Assembly: GCA_026315105.1 (NCBI GenBank)
Contig: CM048755.1
Location: 761,503,301 to 761,567,300, forward strand
Reading direction: 5' to 3'
Origin: Locusta migratoria
Taxonomy: Eukaryota; Arthropoda; Insecta; Orthoptera; Acrididae
DNA length: 64,000 nt
How positions within the stretch are numbered: position 1 is the stretch's first letter; the number at the start of each line of letters is the position of its first letter. The notes under the pieces were generated by a model, which worked only from the letters and a program-made list of their open reading frames with translations, was not told the origin of the DNA and made no database searches. This document shows positions 20,099 through 30,185 of the stretch, piece after piece. Both the position numbers and the translations under genes were made by a program.

Positions 20099-20841
20099 TT
20101 TTTTTTTTCTTTATTGTCGTTTCAATTCCCCTAAAAAAGGGGCGGGCCGGCAGCGCTCACTTGCGCTCTTCGGCCTACAGAAATAAAATTTGTCAGCGGA
20201 GAACATAAAAACACAAAGAAGATAAAATTTTGGAGGTAAATACAGACATAAAATGGAGATTTAAAATGGAGATAAAACAAAGTACATAAAATGGAGGAAA
20301 CAGTGGTGACATAAGACACTTCGAATGGCGAAAGTTGTGAATAAAAACAGTTACTCGAATGTCAGTGGCGCACACACACAATTAAAATGAGCATAGGGCG
20401 GCGGCCATGGTGAGACCGTCCGCTATTTGGAGTTAAAACAAAAAACACAACACACACTTCCAGAGATACACAAGTTAAAACTGACGGTGTCGGCTGCGGG
20501 TTGGCCGTCCACTGTTGTAAGATAAAACAATTTAAACTAAAACACACCACACTTGTCGAAGCACAAAGGAGGTTCCGTAGATGGTTGGCCACTGACAGCA
20601 TTGAAGATGTGGTGTGGGGGGAAAAGAGATGAAAGGAGATGGGGAGGGTGGGGAGGAGCCACACAGCCGGTAGGGAAGGGACGGGGGGGGGGGGATGATG
20701 TCCCAGGAAGCCACGCGGAAGAAGGATAGGGGGGGCGGTAAGAGGAGGATCCGGAGGGACGGAGGAGGGGAGAAGGGACAGGAAGGGAGGGATAGTCGGG
20801 GCCCTCAGGGAGAGAAGGGGGAGAGGGAGCAAGGAGAAGGA

Positions 20842-22245
20842 TCAAAGCTGGTATGAAGGGTAGATGTCAGGTCGGAGGGCATCATCCGGGAGGGGGAGGG
20901 TACAGAAGTTGCCACGGGAGAGGATCCGGAGGGTGGACAAGTGGAGAGCAGGGGGAATACAATGATGGAGGCGTGGCAATGTACCTGGTGCAGAGAGGAG
21001 GGGATGGACTAGAGGATTAGGCGGATCTGATTTGCGGGATATGTAACGGAAGCGGAGATTTTTAATAAACAGAACGAGTCTGGGGAAGGTAATGAGATCA
21101 TAGAGGATCCGCGTGGGGGAAGGGGGATAAAGTGGGATACGAAAGGCGAGGCAGAGGGCATGGCGTTCCAGTATCTCCAGAGATTTGTAGAAAGATGGGG
21201 GAGCGGAGATCCAGGCGGGATGGGCGACACAGAGGACTGGGCGGATGAGGGATTTGTAGGTATAGAGGATGGTAGAAGGGTTGAGGCCCCATGTTCGGCC
21301 AACAAGGAGTTTGAGGAGGCGGAGGCGGGAGCGGTCTTTTTCTTGGATAGTGCGTAGATGAGGAGTCCAGGAGAGGGTGCGATCAATAGTGAGGCCCAGG
21401 TACTTTAGGGTAGGGGTGAGACGAATGGGACGGTTATGGAGGGTCAGATAAAAATCTCGGGGACGGAAGGAACGGGTTGTACGACCTACGATGATCGCCT
21501 GGGTTTTGGTAGGATTTATAGACAGGAGCCACTGGTTGCACCAAGTGGCAAAGAGGTCAAGGTGTTCTTGGAGCAGGCGGTTGGAACGGGCAAGGGTGGG
21601 AGCTAAGGAAAGGAAAGCGGTGTCGTCAGCATATTGGAAAAGGTGTACGGGAGGGGCAGGCTTAGGCATATCCGAGGTATACAGGAGGTACAGGAGGGGA
21701 GAAAGGACAGAGCCTTGGGGCACACCAGAAGAGGGATAAAAAAGACGGGAGTCGGTGTTGTGGACGGTAACATAGGTGGGGCGGTCGGAGAGGAAGGAGG
21801 CAATGACCCGGACGAGGTTGATGGGAAGAGCATAGGTTTGGAGTTTGAAGAGCAGGCCAGAATGCCAGACCCGATCGTAGGGCCGTTCGAGGTCTAAGGA
21901 CACAAAGATGGCGGCACGACGGGAATTTAGCTGGAGGGAAAGGAGTTGCGTAAGTCGAAAGAGTTGGTCGTCAGTGGAGAAGGAAGGACGAAAGCCACAT
22001 TGGGTGTCTGGGAGAAGGCGGTGGAGGTGGAGGTGGTGATGGATGCGACGGGACAGAATGGATTCGAAGACCTTGCTGAACACTGGGGTGAGGCAAATCG
22101 GGCGGTAGGAGGAGGCATCAGAGGGGGGTTTGTTGGGTTTTAGGAACATGAGGACTCGGGAGATTTCCACAGGGGGGGGTAGCAGCCAGTGTAGAGGATG
22201 GTGGTATAGAGGGAAGCAAGAGTGGTGAGGAAAGGGAGGGGACAT
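20842..22245 (-). CDS. Reverse transcriptase of Jockey-type LINE (467 codons open)
   Basis: RT blocks by residue: SYRPICLTPVFSKVFESIL (46-64), CGFRPSFSTDDQLFRL (83-98), AIFVSLDLERPYDRVWHSGL (112-131), SSGVPQGSVLSPLLYLLYTS (172-191), the catalytic YADDTAFL (205-212; plus positions 21622-21633) and LKYLGLTIDRTLSWTPHL (about 277-294). YLLYTSDMP before the YADD box is a Jockey-clade signature. The C-terminal domain is complete enough to reach the 3' UTR at 20842. The upstream endonuclease lies in another frame, so ORF2 as a whole is broken by a frameshift near 22250-22340. Confidence 0.92.
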   Translation of the reverse strand: MSPPFPHHSCFPLYHHPLHWLLPPPVEISRVLMFLKPNKPPSDASSYRPICLTPVFSKVFESILSRRIHHHLHLHRLLPDTQCGFRPSFSTDDQLFRLTQLLSLQLNSRRAAIFVSLDLERPYDRVWHSGLLFKLQTYALPINLVRVIASFLSDRPTYVTVHNTDSRLFYPSSGVPQGSVLSPLLYLLYTSDMPKPAPPVHLFQYADDTAFLSLAPTLARSNRLLQEHLDLFATWCNQWLLSINPTKTQAIIVGRTTRSFRPRDFYLTLHNRPIRLTPTLKYLGLTIDRTLSWTPHLRTIQEKDRSRLRLLKLLVGRTWGLNPSTILYTYKSLIRPVLCVAHPAWISAPPSFYKSLEILERHALCLAFRIPLYPPSPTRILYDLITFPRLVLFIKNLRFRYISRKSDPPNPLVHPLLSAPGTLPRLHHCIPPALHLSTLRILSRGNFCTLPLPDDALRPDIYPSYQL

Positions 22246-22341
22246 TCTTTGAGGTGGCGTTATGTGATGCGTTCGTGGCCGGGAGATGTGTTTTGTTTGG
22301 TGCGCAGTATCAATTGTATGTCGTGTGCAGTGATGGGGGTG

Positions 22342-23674
22342 TTAATGTCTGATGGGGGGGATGTGGTCCAGGTAATGGAAGCCAGGAGCCAGGGGTGGGA
22401 TGGTGACATCGGTTTTTTCATGGACATCTGGGAACAAGGAATATTCAAAGTTAGGATTGTCAGGGATGGAGAATACATCAGAGAGGAAAGAGGCAAAATG
22501 GTTAGCCTTACTGGCATTATCAGGAAGGGGCTGGTCAAGGTGGAGGAGAGGGTATGTGGGCATAGGTTTCGATCCAGTGAGGCAGTGGAAGGCGTTCCAA
22601 TACCGAGACGAGTTGATTGGGATGTGGGCATTAAGCCGTGTCACTGTCTGATGCCAGTCCCGGCGTTTTTTGGCAGTCAGGAGGCTGCGCACATGTCGCT
22701 GGAGTTGCCGATGGCGGAGGAGTGTATCCCGGTCACGGGTTCGCAGGAAGGAGCGGTACAGGCGGCGGGATTCCCGCAGAAGAAGGACAGCCTGTGGAGG
22801 GAGTGTGGGACGGTGCGGCTGGACAGCTTTGGTAGGGATGTGCGAATGGATAGCATCAGACAAGGTCTGCTGAAGGAAGGAGGCAGCTTCGTCGATATCA
22901 TCGGGAGAGTGTAGGGGGAGATGGTGGCTTTCGACCTGATGGGTGATGGAGAGGCGAAAGGCATCCCAGTCTGCTCGGGAGTAGTCATGGACGAGTTTAG
23001 GAGGTGGAGGTGGCCGAGGATTCTGTGGGCGATGGACATTGTGTGTGAGGGTAAGGAGAACAGGGTTGTGATCACTGCCTATGGGGTCAAGAACGTCGGC
23101 GGTGAAGCGCCCAAGCAGATTGGGAGAGACAATGACGACATCAGGGGTGGTGTTGCTACAGGGTCGGGTGTGGCGTGGGAGTGGGACAATGTTGCCATTG
23201 ATGGTAGGAATGAACTGATGCCACCGACGGAGTTTGGCAGGAGTGCGGGAGTGGATATTGAGGTCAGCGGCGACCACGTAGGTTGTGAAGGTGCTATCGA
23301 TGTGAGCAAGGAAGTCATAAGGGATGGGAACATGGGAGCGGATATAAATAGTAGCACAGGTGACAGTGAGGGAAGGGAGCTAGAGGGTGTGGATGAGATG
23401 TTCATAAGGGATGTTGAGGAGGGGATGTGGCCGAACTGGGTGGTGTCGGAGATGGCCGAAAGCCACTCCACCTCGTGCAGGGGGATGGGGAGAGTCGTGA
23501 CGGTGTAGGATATAGATAGGGTGTGGTACTGATATGTATGTGAGGGAGGAGGAAGGTTTCGTTGAGGAGAAGGGCATCCACGCGGTGTTGGTTTAAGGTG
23601 TTCATCAGGAGGAGCTTATTGGTGGGAAGGGAGCGAATATTGGAGTACAGGATGTTAAATCGTTGCTGCGCCAT
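22342..23674 (-). pseudogene. Endonuclease domain of Jockey-type LINE
   Basis: The N-terminal piece at 23402-23674 (minus) reads RFNILYSNIRSLPTNK and LLLNETFLL, with Asn and Glu of the endonuclease site. After frame changes, 22342-23277 reads MVAADLNIHSR (second block), TTPDVVIVSPNLL and DPIGSDHNPVLLTL (catalytic Asp-His), then a coiled, Arg-rich linker toward RT. In intact relatives it nicks target DNA to prime reverse transcription. At least two frameshifts separate the pieces. Confidence 0.85.
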
Positions 23675-23726
23675 AATGAGGTTGAAAGGTGGGGAGAGGG
23701 AGAGGAAAAGGGAGCGGGTGTGGGGA

Positions 23727-24126
23727 CTAAACTAGGGTGTGAGGACGGTCGGTTCGGGAGAAGGTGAAGTGGATGTGATTTTGGGAGGTTGTAACCTTAA
23801 AATCAAGGTTGAAGAGGGAGCGAGCGGCCAGGGAGACTTGGTGGAGGGTGTGAGGGCGCTGGAAAGGGTGGATATTTTGGAGGACAATAGTCAGGAACCG
23901 GATGATGTCCTCTGCTGTGGGGGGGTGGGCATAAGGAGTTATTAGCGGGGATTGGGGGATCAGTGGGACGGACAGGGACGGTGAGTTCTTCTTTGGTGGG
24001 AGGGGGGCGGGACTTACATTTGTAAGAGTAGGTGGGGTGTGCCCCACCGCAGGTGTTACAGGAGGGGGTGGCGGCGAGGTTAGGGCAGGAGGTTTGGAAG
24101 TGTTGGCTTTTGCAGTGGGGGCATAC
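23727..24126 (-). pseudogene. C-terminal ORF1 of Jockey-type LINE with Cys/His motifs
   Basis: The minus strand from 24126 reads CPHCKSQHFQTSC and CNTCGGAHPTYSYKC, two Cys/His zinc-knuckle-like units of the kind found at the end of Jockey ORF1 proteins, then a Pro-rich tail that ends about 23727 near the ORF2 start. The N-terminal part was never copied (5' truncation at 24126). A short ORF running from 24165 mixes host gypsy codons with it. Confidence 0.75.
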
Positions 24127-24194
24127 ATTTTTCTGCGCCTCCTGCACAACTATGTAGTGAGCCACGTCACAAGCGCCGACGAGCGCGTAAAACA

Positions 24195-25574
24195 GTGCAA
24201 CGGAAAAGGGTTCGGGACAAGCAAAATGACTATGTACAGTGCAATCCAGTAGTGAACCTAGTGCCTTCTACAACTTCTCCTTATGATAGTGCCCAGTACT
24301 GTGTAGCTAGTGACTGTAGACTTGATGTAGCTACTCAGAAGTTTAGTGCAGTAGTTAGTGAATCTGTAGTAACCTCGCAATACGCGGACGCCGATCCGGC
24401 GGTAGTGTCATCTAGTGACAGTGTTGTTAATCCGCTGCGTGCCGAGTCTGCGCCGCTTACTGCACTACGCCGCCCGCGCATGCGCAGCAAACAAGCGGTA
24501 TTAGACGTTGTCCACATTCACGCACCTGTCGAGCACCGCAAGCAAAAACTTTTTGTGACTCTTTACATTGACAGTAAGACTATGCAATTTGAGCTTGATA
24601 CTGGTTCCGCTGTCACTTTAATGAATAAAGACACTTATGAACTTCTGGGTTCGCCAAAATTGTCGCCGTCACAGCAAGTGTTAACAGCTTATACAGGTCA
24701 AAATATTCCCGTGCTAGGAACGTGTAGCCTGCCCGCCTCTTTTCAAGGTGTAACAAAAACAGTTGCTTTTGTAGTTCTTCAGGCCAAATCTACACAGAAC
24801 ATTTCTGGACTAGATGCATTCGACTTGTTTGGTTTATCAATTCACAGAGATGTGCTTGAAATTTCGTCAGTAGTGCCTCAGGACAAAATAAATGCATTGT
24901 GTGAAAAATACAGTGACTTGTTTTCGCCGGAACTAGGTTGTGCAAAAGACTTCGTGGCACATGTAACTTTAAAAGAATCTGCAGTTCCAAAATTTCGTAA
25001 AGCTAGACCAGTGCCTATCGCAATGTGTGATACAGTTGCCGAAGAACTTAAACGTTGGCAAGATAGTGGGGTGATTTCTCCTATTTCTGCGAGTCAGTGG
25101 GCCTCGCGTTTAGTAATTATACCCAAGCCGTCGGGAAAACTTCGTCTCTGTGCGGACTTCAAATCAACAGTGAACAGTCAAACAATTGTAGACACTTATC
25201 CCCTGCCCAGACCTGACGAACTAATGGACAAATTAGGACAGTCTCGCTTCTTTTCCAAAATTGATTTAGCAGAGGCATACTTACAGATTCCTCTTGATGA
25301 TGAGTCAAAAAAGTTTTTCGTCATTAATACTCACATGGGCCTTTTTCAATTTCAACGCCTACCCTTTGGCAATTCTTCCGCCCTCGCTATTTTTCAGCGC
25401 TTTTTGGAACAGCTGACAGTTTCTGTACCGTTTTGCTCGAACTACTTAGATGATATTGTGGTATCCGGACGTACAGTTGAAGAACATTTAGCAAACCTGG
25501 AGTGCCTTTTCAAAGTTTTGACTGCAGCAAGACTACGTTGCAATAAAGCAAAGTGTTCGTTTTTTTCAGACTGA
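24195..25574 (+). CDS. pol: Protease and reverse transcriptase of gypsy copy A (459 codons open)
   Basis: The longest pol frame of the nest. The protease motif LDTGSAVTLM is at residues 134-143 (active-site DTG 135-137). RT follows with PKFRKARPVPI (265-275), WASRLVIIPKPSGKLRLCAD (302-321), FSKIDLAEAYLQIPLDDE (353-370), GLFQFQRLPFGNSSALAIFQ (382-401) and the catalytic YLDD (417-420). At about residue 455 an extra T in a T run shifts the frame, and the next part continues at 25594. The annotated ATG is not the true start, since Gag-Pol reads in from upstream. Enzyme domains look intact up to the shift. Confidence 0.9.
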   Translation: MQRKRVRDKQNDYVQCNPVVNLVPSTTSPYDSAQYCVASDCRLDVATQKFSAVVSESVVTSQYADADPAVVSSSDSVVNPLRAESAPLTALRRPRMRSKQAVLDVVHIHAPVEHRKQKLFVTLYIDSKTMQFELDTGSAVTLMNKDTYELLGSPKLSPSQQVLTAYTGQNIPVLGTCSLPASFQGVTKTVAFVVLQAKSTQNISGLDAFDLFGLSIHRDVLEISSVVPQDKINALCEKYSDLFSPELGCAKDFVAHVTLKESAVPKFRKARPVPIAMCDTVAEELKRWQDSGVISPISASQWASRLVIIPKPSGKLRLCADFKSTVNSQTIVDTYPLPRPDELMDKLGQSRFFSKIDLAEAYLQIPLDDESKKFFVINTHMGLFQFQRLPFGNSSALAIFQRFLEQLTVSVPFCSNYLDDIVVSGRTVEEHLANLECLFKVLTAARLRCNKAKCSFFSD

Positions 25575-25593
25575 AATAGAGTACCTAGGCCAT

Positions 25594-26415
25594 GTGATTA
25601 ATGCCCAAGGAATCCATCACTTACAGTCACATCTTCGAGCAATCAAAGACTTGCCTCCTCCTAAGAATGTGCATGAATTGCAAGCAGTAATGGGAAAGCT
25701 TAACTATTATTTCAGGTTTATTCCCAATGCCTCTCAGATTGCAGCTCCACTGCATCGCTTACGTAGGAAGAATGTTACTTTTGTATGGTCCAAAGATTGC
25801 CAAGTTGCCTTTGACAAATTAAAGTCTGCACTACTCAGTGATGCATGTTTGATTCCCTTTGACCCACAGAAGCCTGTAGTGTTAGCAGTTGATGCCTCAT
25901 TGTACGGTCTGGGTGCAGTTTTGTCGCATCGTATTGGATGTCACGATTGTCCTATTGCATTTGCATCCGATCTACTGACGCCGACGCAACAGAATTACAG
26001 TCAGATAGAAAAGGAGGCCTTAGCAATCATTTACGGCGTCACAAAATTTCATCATTATCTCTATGGCAGAAAATTCTATTTGTTGACTGACCACAAGCCT
26101 CTCACGTCGTTGTTCTCACCCACAAATCCAATTCCGCCAAGAACGGCACAAAAGCTTCAGAGATGGTCCTTGATATTGTCTAATTATCAGTATGAGATTT
26201 TGTACCGACCTACCACTAAACACGCCAATGCGGACACACTTTCCCAACTTCCGGTTGGCCGGGATGTTTCGTTTGATCCTTCACAAATGGCATGTTGTCA
26301 GATAGATTCCAGAGATGCTTCCGCTGTCGCAGATTTCCCTTTGAACTCTCGTCGGGTTGTACAGGAAACAGCTGCGGATGCAGACCTAAGCGTGGTAGCA
26401 CGTTTTGTTCGCTGA
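25594..26415 (+). CDS. pol: RT connection and RNase H of gypsy copy A (273 codons open)
   Basis: Continues pol after the frameshift near 25565. It reads VMGKLNYYFRFIPNASQIAA and PLHRLRRKNVTFVWSKDCQV (RT thumb/connection), then RNase H: LAVDASLYGLGAVLSHRI (Asp), SQIEKEALAIIYGVTKFHHY (Glu), FYLLTDHKPLTSLFSP (Asp) and KHANADTLSQLP. All usual catalytic acids are present. It ends at a TGA at 26413-26415, where copy B has a sense codon, so the stop is a point mutation before integrase. The short ORF at 26216-26536 on the other strand is a shadow. Confidence 0.9.
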   Translation: MINAQGIHHLQSHLRAIKDLPPPKNVHELQAVMGKLNYYFRFIPNASQIAAPLHRLRRKNVTFVWSKDCQVAFDKLKSALLSDACLIPFDPQKPVVLAVDASLYGLGAVLSHRIGCHDCPIAFASDLLTPTQQNYSQIEKEALAIIYGVTKFHHYLYGRKFYLLTDHKPLTSLFSPTNPIPPRTAQKLQRWSLILSNYQYEILYRPTTKHANADTLSQLPVGRDVSFDPSQMACCQIDSRDASAVADFPLNSRRVVQETAADADLSVVARFVR

Positions 26416-27744
26416 GGGTGGCCTGCCAGAGCCAAAGACATTGAGCGGCCTCTGGTTCGACGTTATTTTGCACAACGAGGTGCATTTTCTTTCCGTCAGT
26501 GTGTTCTGTTGTTACATACCAACAACGACCAAACAAAAGTGATTGTTCCTCGTTCCCTGCAGCAAGAAGTCTTACGTCTCCTGCATCAACGACTTTAAGG
26601 TATTGTTAGGACAATACCCCAATGGGTTGGTATGGACGCTCACATACAGAGCATGACGTCACAGTGTACTGTTTGTGCGGAGCATCAGGCGGCTCCTCCG
26701 CAACGTTTCTCAGACTGGCCACGCCCCAAGGGACCATGGCAACGTTTACACATTGACTTTGCCGGACCTTTCTAGAATACGCGCTGGTTAATCGTTGTAG
26801 ACGCTTTCAGCAAGTTACCTTTTGTGATTGCCATGAACTCAACGACGGTGTCTAGTACAATCAGTGCCTTAACATCAGTGTTTTGCATCGAAGGTTTGCC
26901 TGAAACTATCTTCAGTGACAATGGACCTCAGTTTGTTAGTGCGGAATTTCAACAGTTTTCTCGTGTGAATGGCATTCAGCATATCACCACCGCACCTTTT
27001 CACCCTCAGTCCAATGGTGAAGCAGAACGTTTCGTTCGAACATTCAAGTCCCACATGGAAAAGATGAAAGGTCAGCACTCCAGGCAGGAAGCTCTTCAAA
27101 TTTTCCTGTCTACGTATCGGTGCATGCCACGTGACGGCCCGGCTCCTGCCGAGCTGCAACACGGTCGCCGTCACCGCACTCTCCTTCACCTGCTTCAGCC
27201 TCCCACGCACCGAGTCGGTTCGTATGGCGCTACGCGTTTTCAGGTTTCCACGCCGGTGCTGTACAGGGTGTTTTCTGGCAACAAGAAGACACGGTTGCCA
27301 GGCATCATTCAGCGCGTGCTCGGTCGCAATATGTATGTCGTACGTTCTTCCACAGGGTCGGAGCTGCGGCGCCACGCAAACCAATTGCGCCTGCACAGGC
27401 CGCGCGATCCTGTCTCCGGTTTCTTGATTCCAGACCCAGTTCACCGTCAGGGAGCACAGCCACATCGCTCGCCACCGGGCCCAGCTTCCCCGGGCTACGA
27501 GATCCCGATGGATCTCCTACGCAGTCGGCCCCTCCGCCTCCGTCGCCGCCTCAGCGGACAGCGCCACCGAGAGGGACTCCGGGACCGTGCGGGCCCCCCC
27601 AGCTTGGGCTACGCACCTCAGAAGAAGATGACCTGCTCAATCTGGGCGGAAGCGTGCGCCCTTCCGCTGGTTTTGGCGGGTATCCCGGCGAATCGCAAGG
27701 TGTCTCGATCCCAGCCTCAGCTACGACGCCCGTCCCACCAGTAA
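26416..27744 (+). pseudogene. pol: Integrase of gypsy copy A
   Basis: The region before the core (26416-26640) is recognisable but broken (a stop after LLHQRL). CTVCAEHQAAPP marks the end of the zinc-binding part. The core begins LHIDFAGPF, followed at 26771 by an in-frame stop where copy B has Trp. From 26824 to 27744 the frame is open: FSDNGPQFVSAEFQQF (second Asp) and HPQSNGEAERFVRTFKSHME (Glu), then the C-terminal domain (VGSYGATRFQVSTPVLYRV) and a Pro/Arg-rich tail. No env-like frame follows. Confidence 0.88.
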
Positions 27745-27813
27745 CGCCTCCGCCCAGGCCCTCCTCCCAGTGCCGTCGCCGTGGCCCCCAGCCCTACGCC
27801 ACTACGGCGCGGC

Positions 27814-27830
27814 GGTTTGGGGGGGAGGGG
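27814..27830 (+). other. Polypurine tract of gypsy copy A
   Basis: gtttgggggggagggg ends directly at the 3' LTR. It matches the tract of copy B in position and composition. Confidence 0.8.
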
Positions 27831-28320
27831 TGTGGTGTCGCCCAAGTCGAAAGTGCGCGCCACCTACTTTCGCCACGCTCCGCCATGCACGCACGGCGCG
27901 GCGTTCTTACGACGTCAGCCACGAGCGCCCTCTGCGACAACTCCGCTCGTGGCCACCACTGAACGACATCGTTCACTTGGGACTGAGATATGAACCAGTT
28001 AACACTTGGAAATCAGTGTTATTGATTGGATAGGCACTAGGCACTAGGCAGGCCTCTTAGCTCAACTATGTATCAGCATTCTGCAGTACTGAGATATGTA
28101 AAAGTTAAGTATTGTATAAGTTCTGTGCAATATATATCTCGATCTAATTTACTCTAGTGTTTCTAGTTTCTCCTGTCCTACTGGCTGCTCCCTACTGGCT
28201 GCTCCCCTCCGTACCTGCACAAGCGTGCTACCTTTATTCCTGTGTCGGTCTTCCTACTCGGCCACCGACACCTACGACGGAAACGAGACACAAAAGCGGC
28301 GACGAGGGTGGGACACAATA
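27831..28320 (+). repeat. 3' LTR of gypsy copy A
   Basis: TGTGGTGTCGCCCAAGTC to ggtgggacacaata, 490 bp, followed by TTACT. It differs from the 5' LTR by several substitutions and small indels, including a duplicated ctactggctgctccc (about 28180-28205). Confidence 0.9.
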
Positions 28321-29001
28321 TTACTGCTTGCAGTTCATGCACATTCTTAGGAGGAGGCAAGTCTTTGATTGCTTGAAGATGTGACTGTAAGGGATGGATT
28401 CCTTGGGCATTAGTCACATAGCCTAGGTACTCTATTTCAGTTTGAAAAACGAACACTTTGCTTTATTGCAACATAGACCTGCTGCAGTCAACACCTTGAA
28501 AAGGCACTCCAGGTTTGATAAATGTTCTTGAGCTGTGCGCCCTGAGACCACAATATCATCTAAATACTTCGAACAGCACGGTACAGATACTGTCAACCGT
28601 TCCAAAAAGCGCTGAAAAGTAGCGGGGGCGGGAGAACTGCCAAAGGGTAGGCGTTGAAATTGTAAAAGGCCCATGTGAGTATTAAATACGAAAAACGTTT
28701 TGACTCGTCATCGAGCGGAAACTGTAAGTATGCCTCTGCTAAATCAATCTTGGAAAAGAAGCGAGACTGTCCTAATTTGTCCATCTGTTCCTCACATCTG
28801 GGTTGGGGGTAAGTATCTACAAGTGTTTGACTGTTCACTGTTAAATAAAGTCCACACAGAGACGACATTTTCCTGTCAGCTTGGTTAGAATCAATAAAGG
28901 CGAGGCCCACTGACTTACAGAAATAGAAGTCACCCCTCTATCCTGCCAACGTTTAAGTTCTTCAGCAACTTTATCCCGAAGGGCGATAGGCATTGGTCTA
29001 G
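28321..29001 (-). pseudogene. pol: Reverse transcriptase palm of gypsy copy B
   Basis: Minus-strand frames carry FFSKIDLAEAYLQFPLDDES, LLQFQRLPFGSSPAPATFQR and the catalytic box KYLDDIVVSGRT, then FKVLTAAGLCCNKAKCSFF. At least two frameshifts are present relative to copy A. The right edge (29001) is where LINE B2 was inserted, within the block corresponding to KARPVPI of copy A. The left edge is the insertion point of copy A, within LQAVMGKLNYYFRF. Confidence 0.85.
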
Positions 29002-29387
29002 TTGGTTGGTTGGTGTTGGGTGTTTAAAGGGAACTAAACAACTGGGTCAGCAGTCCCCTGTTCCCAGCTAAGAGATCATAGTATTTCATTTATGGTTAAA
29101 ATTAGCACCCTGTAACCAGTACACAAGATGTACAGCAAGACAGTGTGGGCAAAAATTACAACAGAAAAAGAAAAGGAAACCACAACAGAGGTGAAACCAA
29201 TAGTCAAGTTTGCTTAAAATCACAGCAGATGTTGTTGGGTGGCTGATCACTAGGATAAAAATGGATGGGCCAGCCATTTTGCACGGCTAAAACTGTCAGT
29301 CGGAAGTAGGACTGACAAGACAAAAGTTACAACAGATTAAAACTATGAGTGGTGTATGCCGGGAAGATCAGGCATACGAACACACCA

Positions 29388-30158
29388 TTAAATCTTATGA
29401 TAAAAACCAGCTGCGTGAATAAAACCTAAAACAAAGTCAGCCATAGAGGCGTCGTCAGCTAAAATCGAAGGAAGCGCAGTAGGCAGGTTAAAAGACTGCT
29501 GCAATGCAGCTAAAAGAGGACAGTCCAACAAGATGTGGACTACAGTCAACAGAGCGCCACAATGGCATTTTGGCGGTTCCTCTCGATGTAAGAGGTGGCT
29601 GTGTGTTAGCCACGTATGGTCTATATGCAGGCAACAGAGGACGACTGAATCCCTTTGAGAAGGCCTTAGGGAAGTCTTCCAAGCTTCTGTCAAAGGTTTG
29701 ATTGCACGGAGTCTATTGGGTGTACTCATTGTTGCCCATTCCGAATTCCAGGCGTCAAAGATCTTTCGGTGTTGACCCAAGCGGATATCGCCTTCTGGGG
29801 TACCTATATCCAGACGCTGGCAGGCGATGGCCTGCTTGGGCAGCTGATCAGCGTGTTCATTCCCTGGAATGCCAATGTCGCCTGGGGTCCAGATGAAAGC
29901 CACAGAACGGCATGACTTGCCAAGACTAAACACCGTGACTTGGATGGATCGCACCAAATGGTGTTTGGGGAAACACTGGTCGAGAGCGTGCAAGGCACTC
30001 AGGAAGTCACTGCAGACAAGATATGACTTCCTGGGGCATGCTCTGAGATGGTCGAGAGCACGGGTTATTGCGATCAGCTCTGCAGTAAAGACAGTACAGC
30101 CAGGGGGCAGGGAGCGCTGTTCAGTATGGTCGCCAAGGAACACAGGTGTAACCCACAC
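29388..30158 (-). CDS. RNase H and C-terminal Cys/His domain of LINE B2 (256 codons open)
   Basis: Reads TVFTAELIAITRALDHL (catalytic Glu block), YLVCSDFLSALHALDQC (Asp), VAFIWTPGDIGIPGNEHADQ (final Asp), then KPSQ-like RPSQRDSVV, DHTWLTHSHLL and the tail CHCGALLTVVHILLDCPLL, a zinc-binding C-terminus typical of I/R1-type ORF2. The first block (YTDGS) lies upstream beyond a frame change. RNase H removes RNA from the hybrid in intact relatives. It ends near 29388, about 390 bp before the 3' end. Confidence 0.9.
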   Translation of the reverse strand: MWVTPVFLGDHTEQRSLPPGCTVFTAELIAITRALDHLRACPRKSYLVCSDFLSALHALDQCFPKHHLVRSIQVTVFSLGKSCRSVAFIWTPGDIGIPGNEHADQLPKQAIACQRLDIGTPEGDIRLGQHRKIFDAWNSEWATMSTPNRLRAIKPLTEAWKTSLRPSQRDSVVLCCLHIDHTWLTHSHLLHREEPPKCHCGALLTVVHILLDCPLLAALQQSFNLPTALPSILADDASMADFVLGFIHAAGFYHKI

Positions 30159-30185
30159 TGCCGTCTACCTGGGAGCCACCAGTGT

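Larger units (their letters stand above)
20099..24126 (-). mobile_element. Jockey-type non-LTR retrotransposon inside gypsy copy A, 5'-truncated
   Basis: A 9-bp duplication ATTTTTCTG (20090-20098 and 24127-24135) flanks a minus-strand LINE that ends with a T-rich run at 20099-20110 (the element's A tail). Order on the minus strand: the end of ORF1 with Cys/His motifs (to 24126), endonuclease, reverse transcriptase, 3' UTR. There is no RNase H. The copy lacks most of ORF1, as expected of incomplete reverse transcription. Strong C-rich bias on the sense strand sets it apart from its host element. Confidence 0.9.
18272..28320 (+). mobile_element. Ty3/gypsy LTR retrotransposon copy A, inserted antisense into copy B
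   Basis: LTRs at 18272-18756 (485 bp) and 27831-28320 (490 bp) enclose a plus-strand gag-pol. The 5-bp duplication TTACT (18267-18271 and 28321-28325) lies inside the reverse transcriptase of copy B, and joining the flanks restores the copy B reading order. A Jockey-type LINE occupies 20099-24126; without it copy A is about 6.0 kb. Internal similarity to copy B is high across gag, pol and LTR, so the two are one family or close subfamilies. Confidence 0.92.

Noticed and set aside
22222..23508. Long plus-strand ORFs opposite the Jockey element
   Set aside because: They are shadows of the C-rich minus-strand endonuclease region; no recognisable motifs.
26875..27465. 196-codon minus-strand ORF opposite gypsy integrase
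   Set aside because: Antisense shadow of the integrase frame, which carries all the motifs.
27745..27830. An env gene after gypsy integrase
   Set aside because: In neither copy A nor copy B is there room or a signal-peptide or membrane-type frame between integrase and the 3' LTR.
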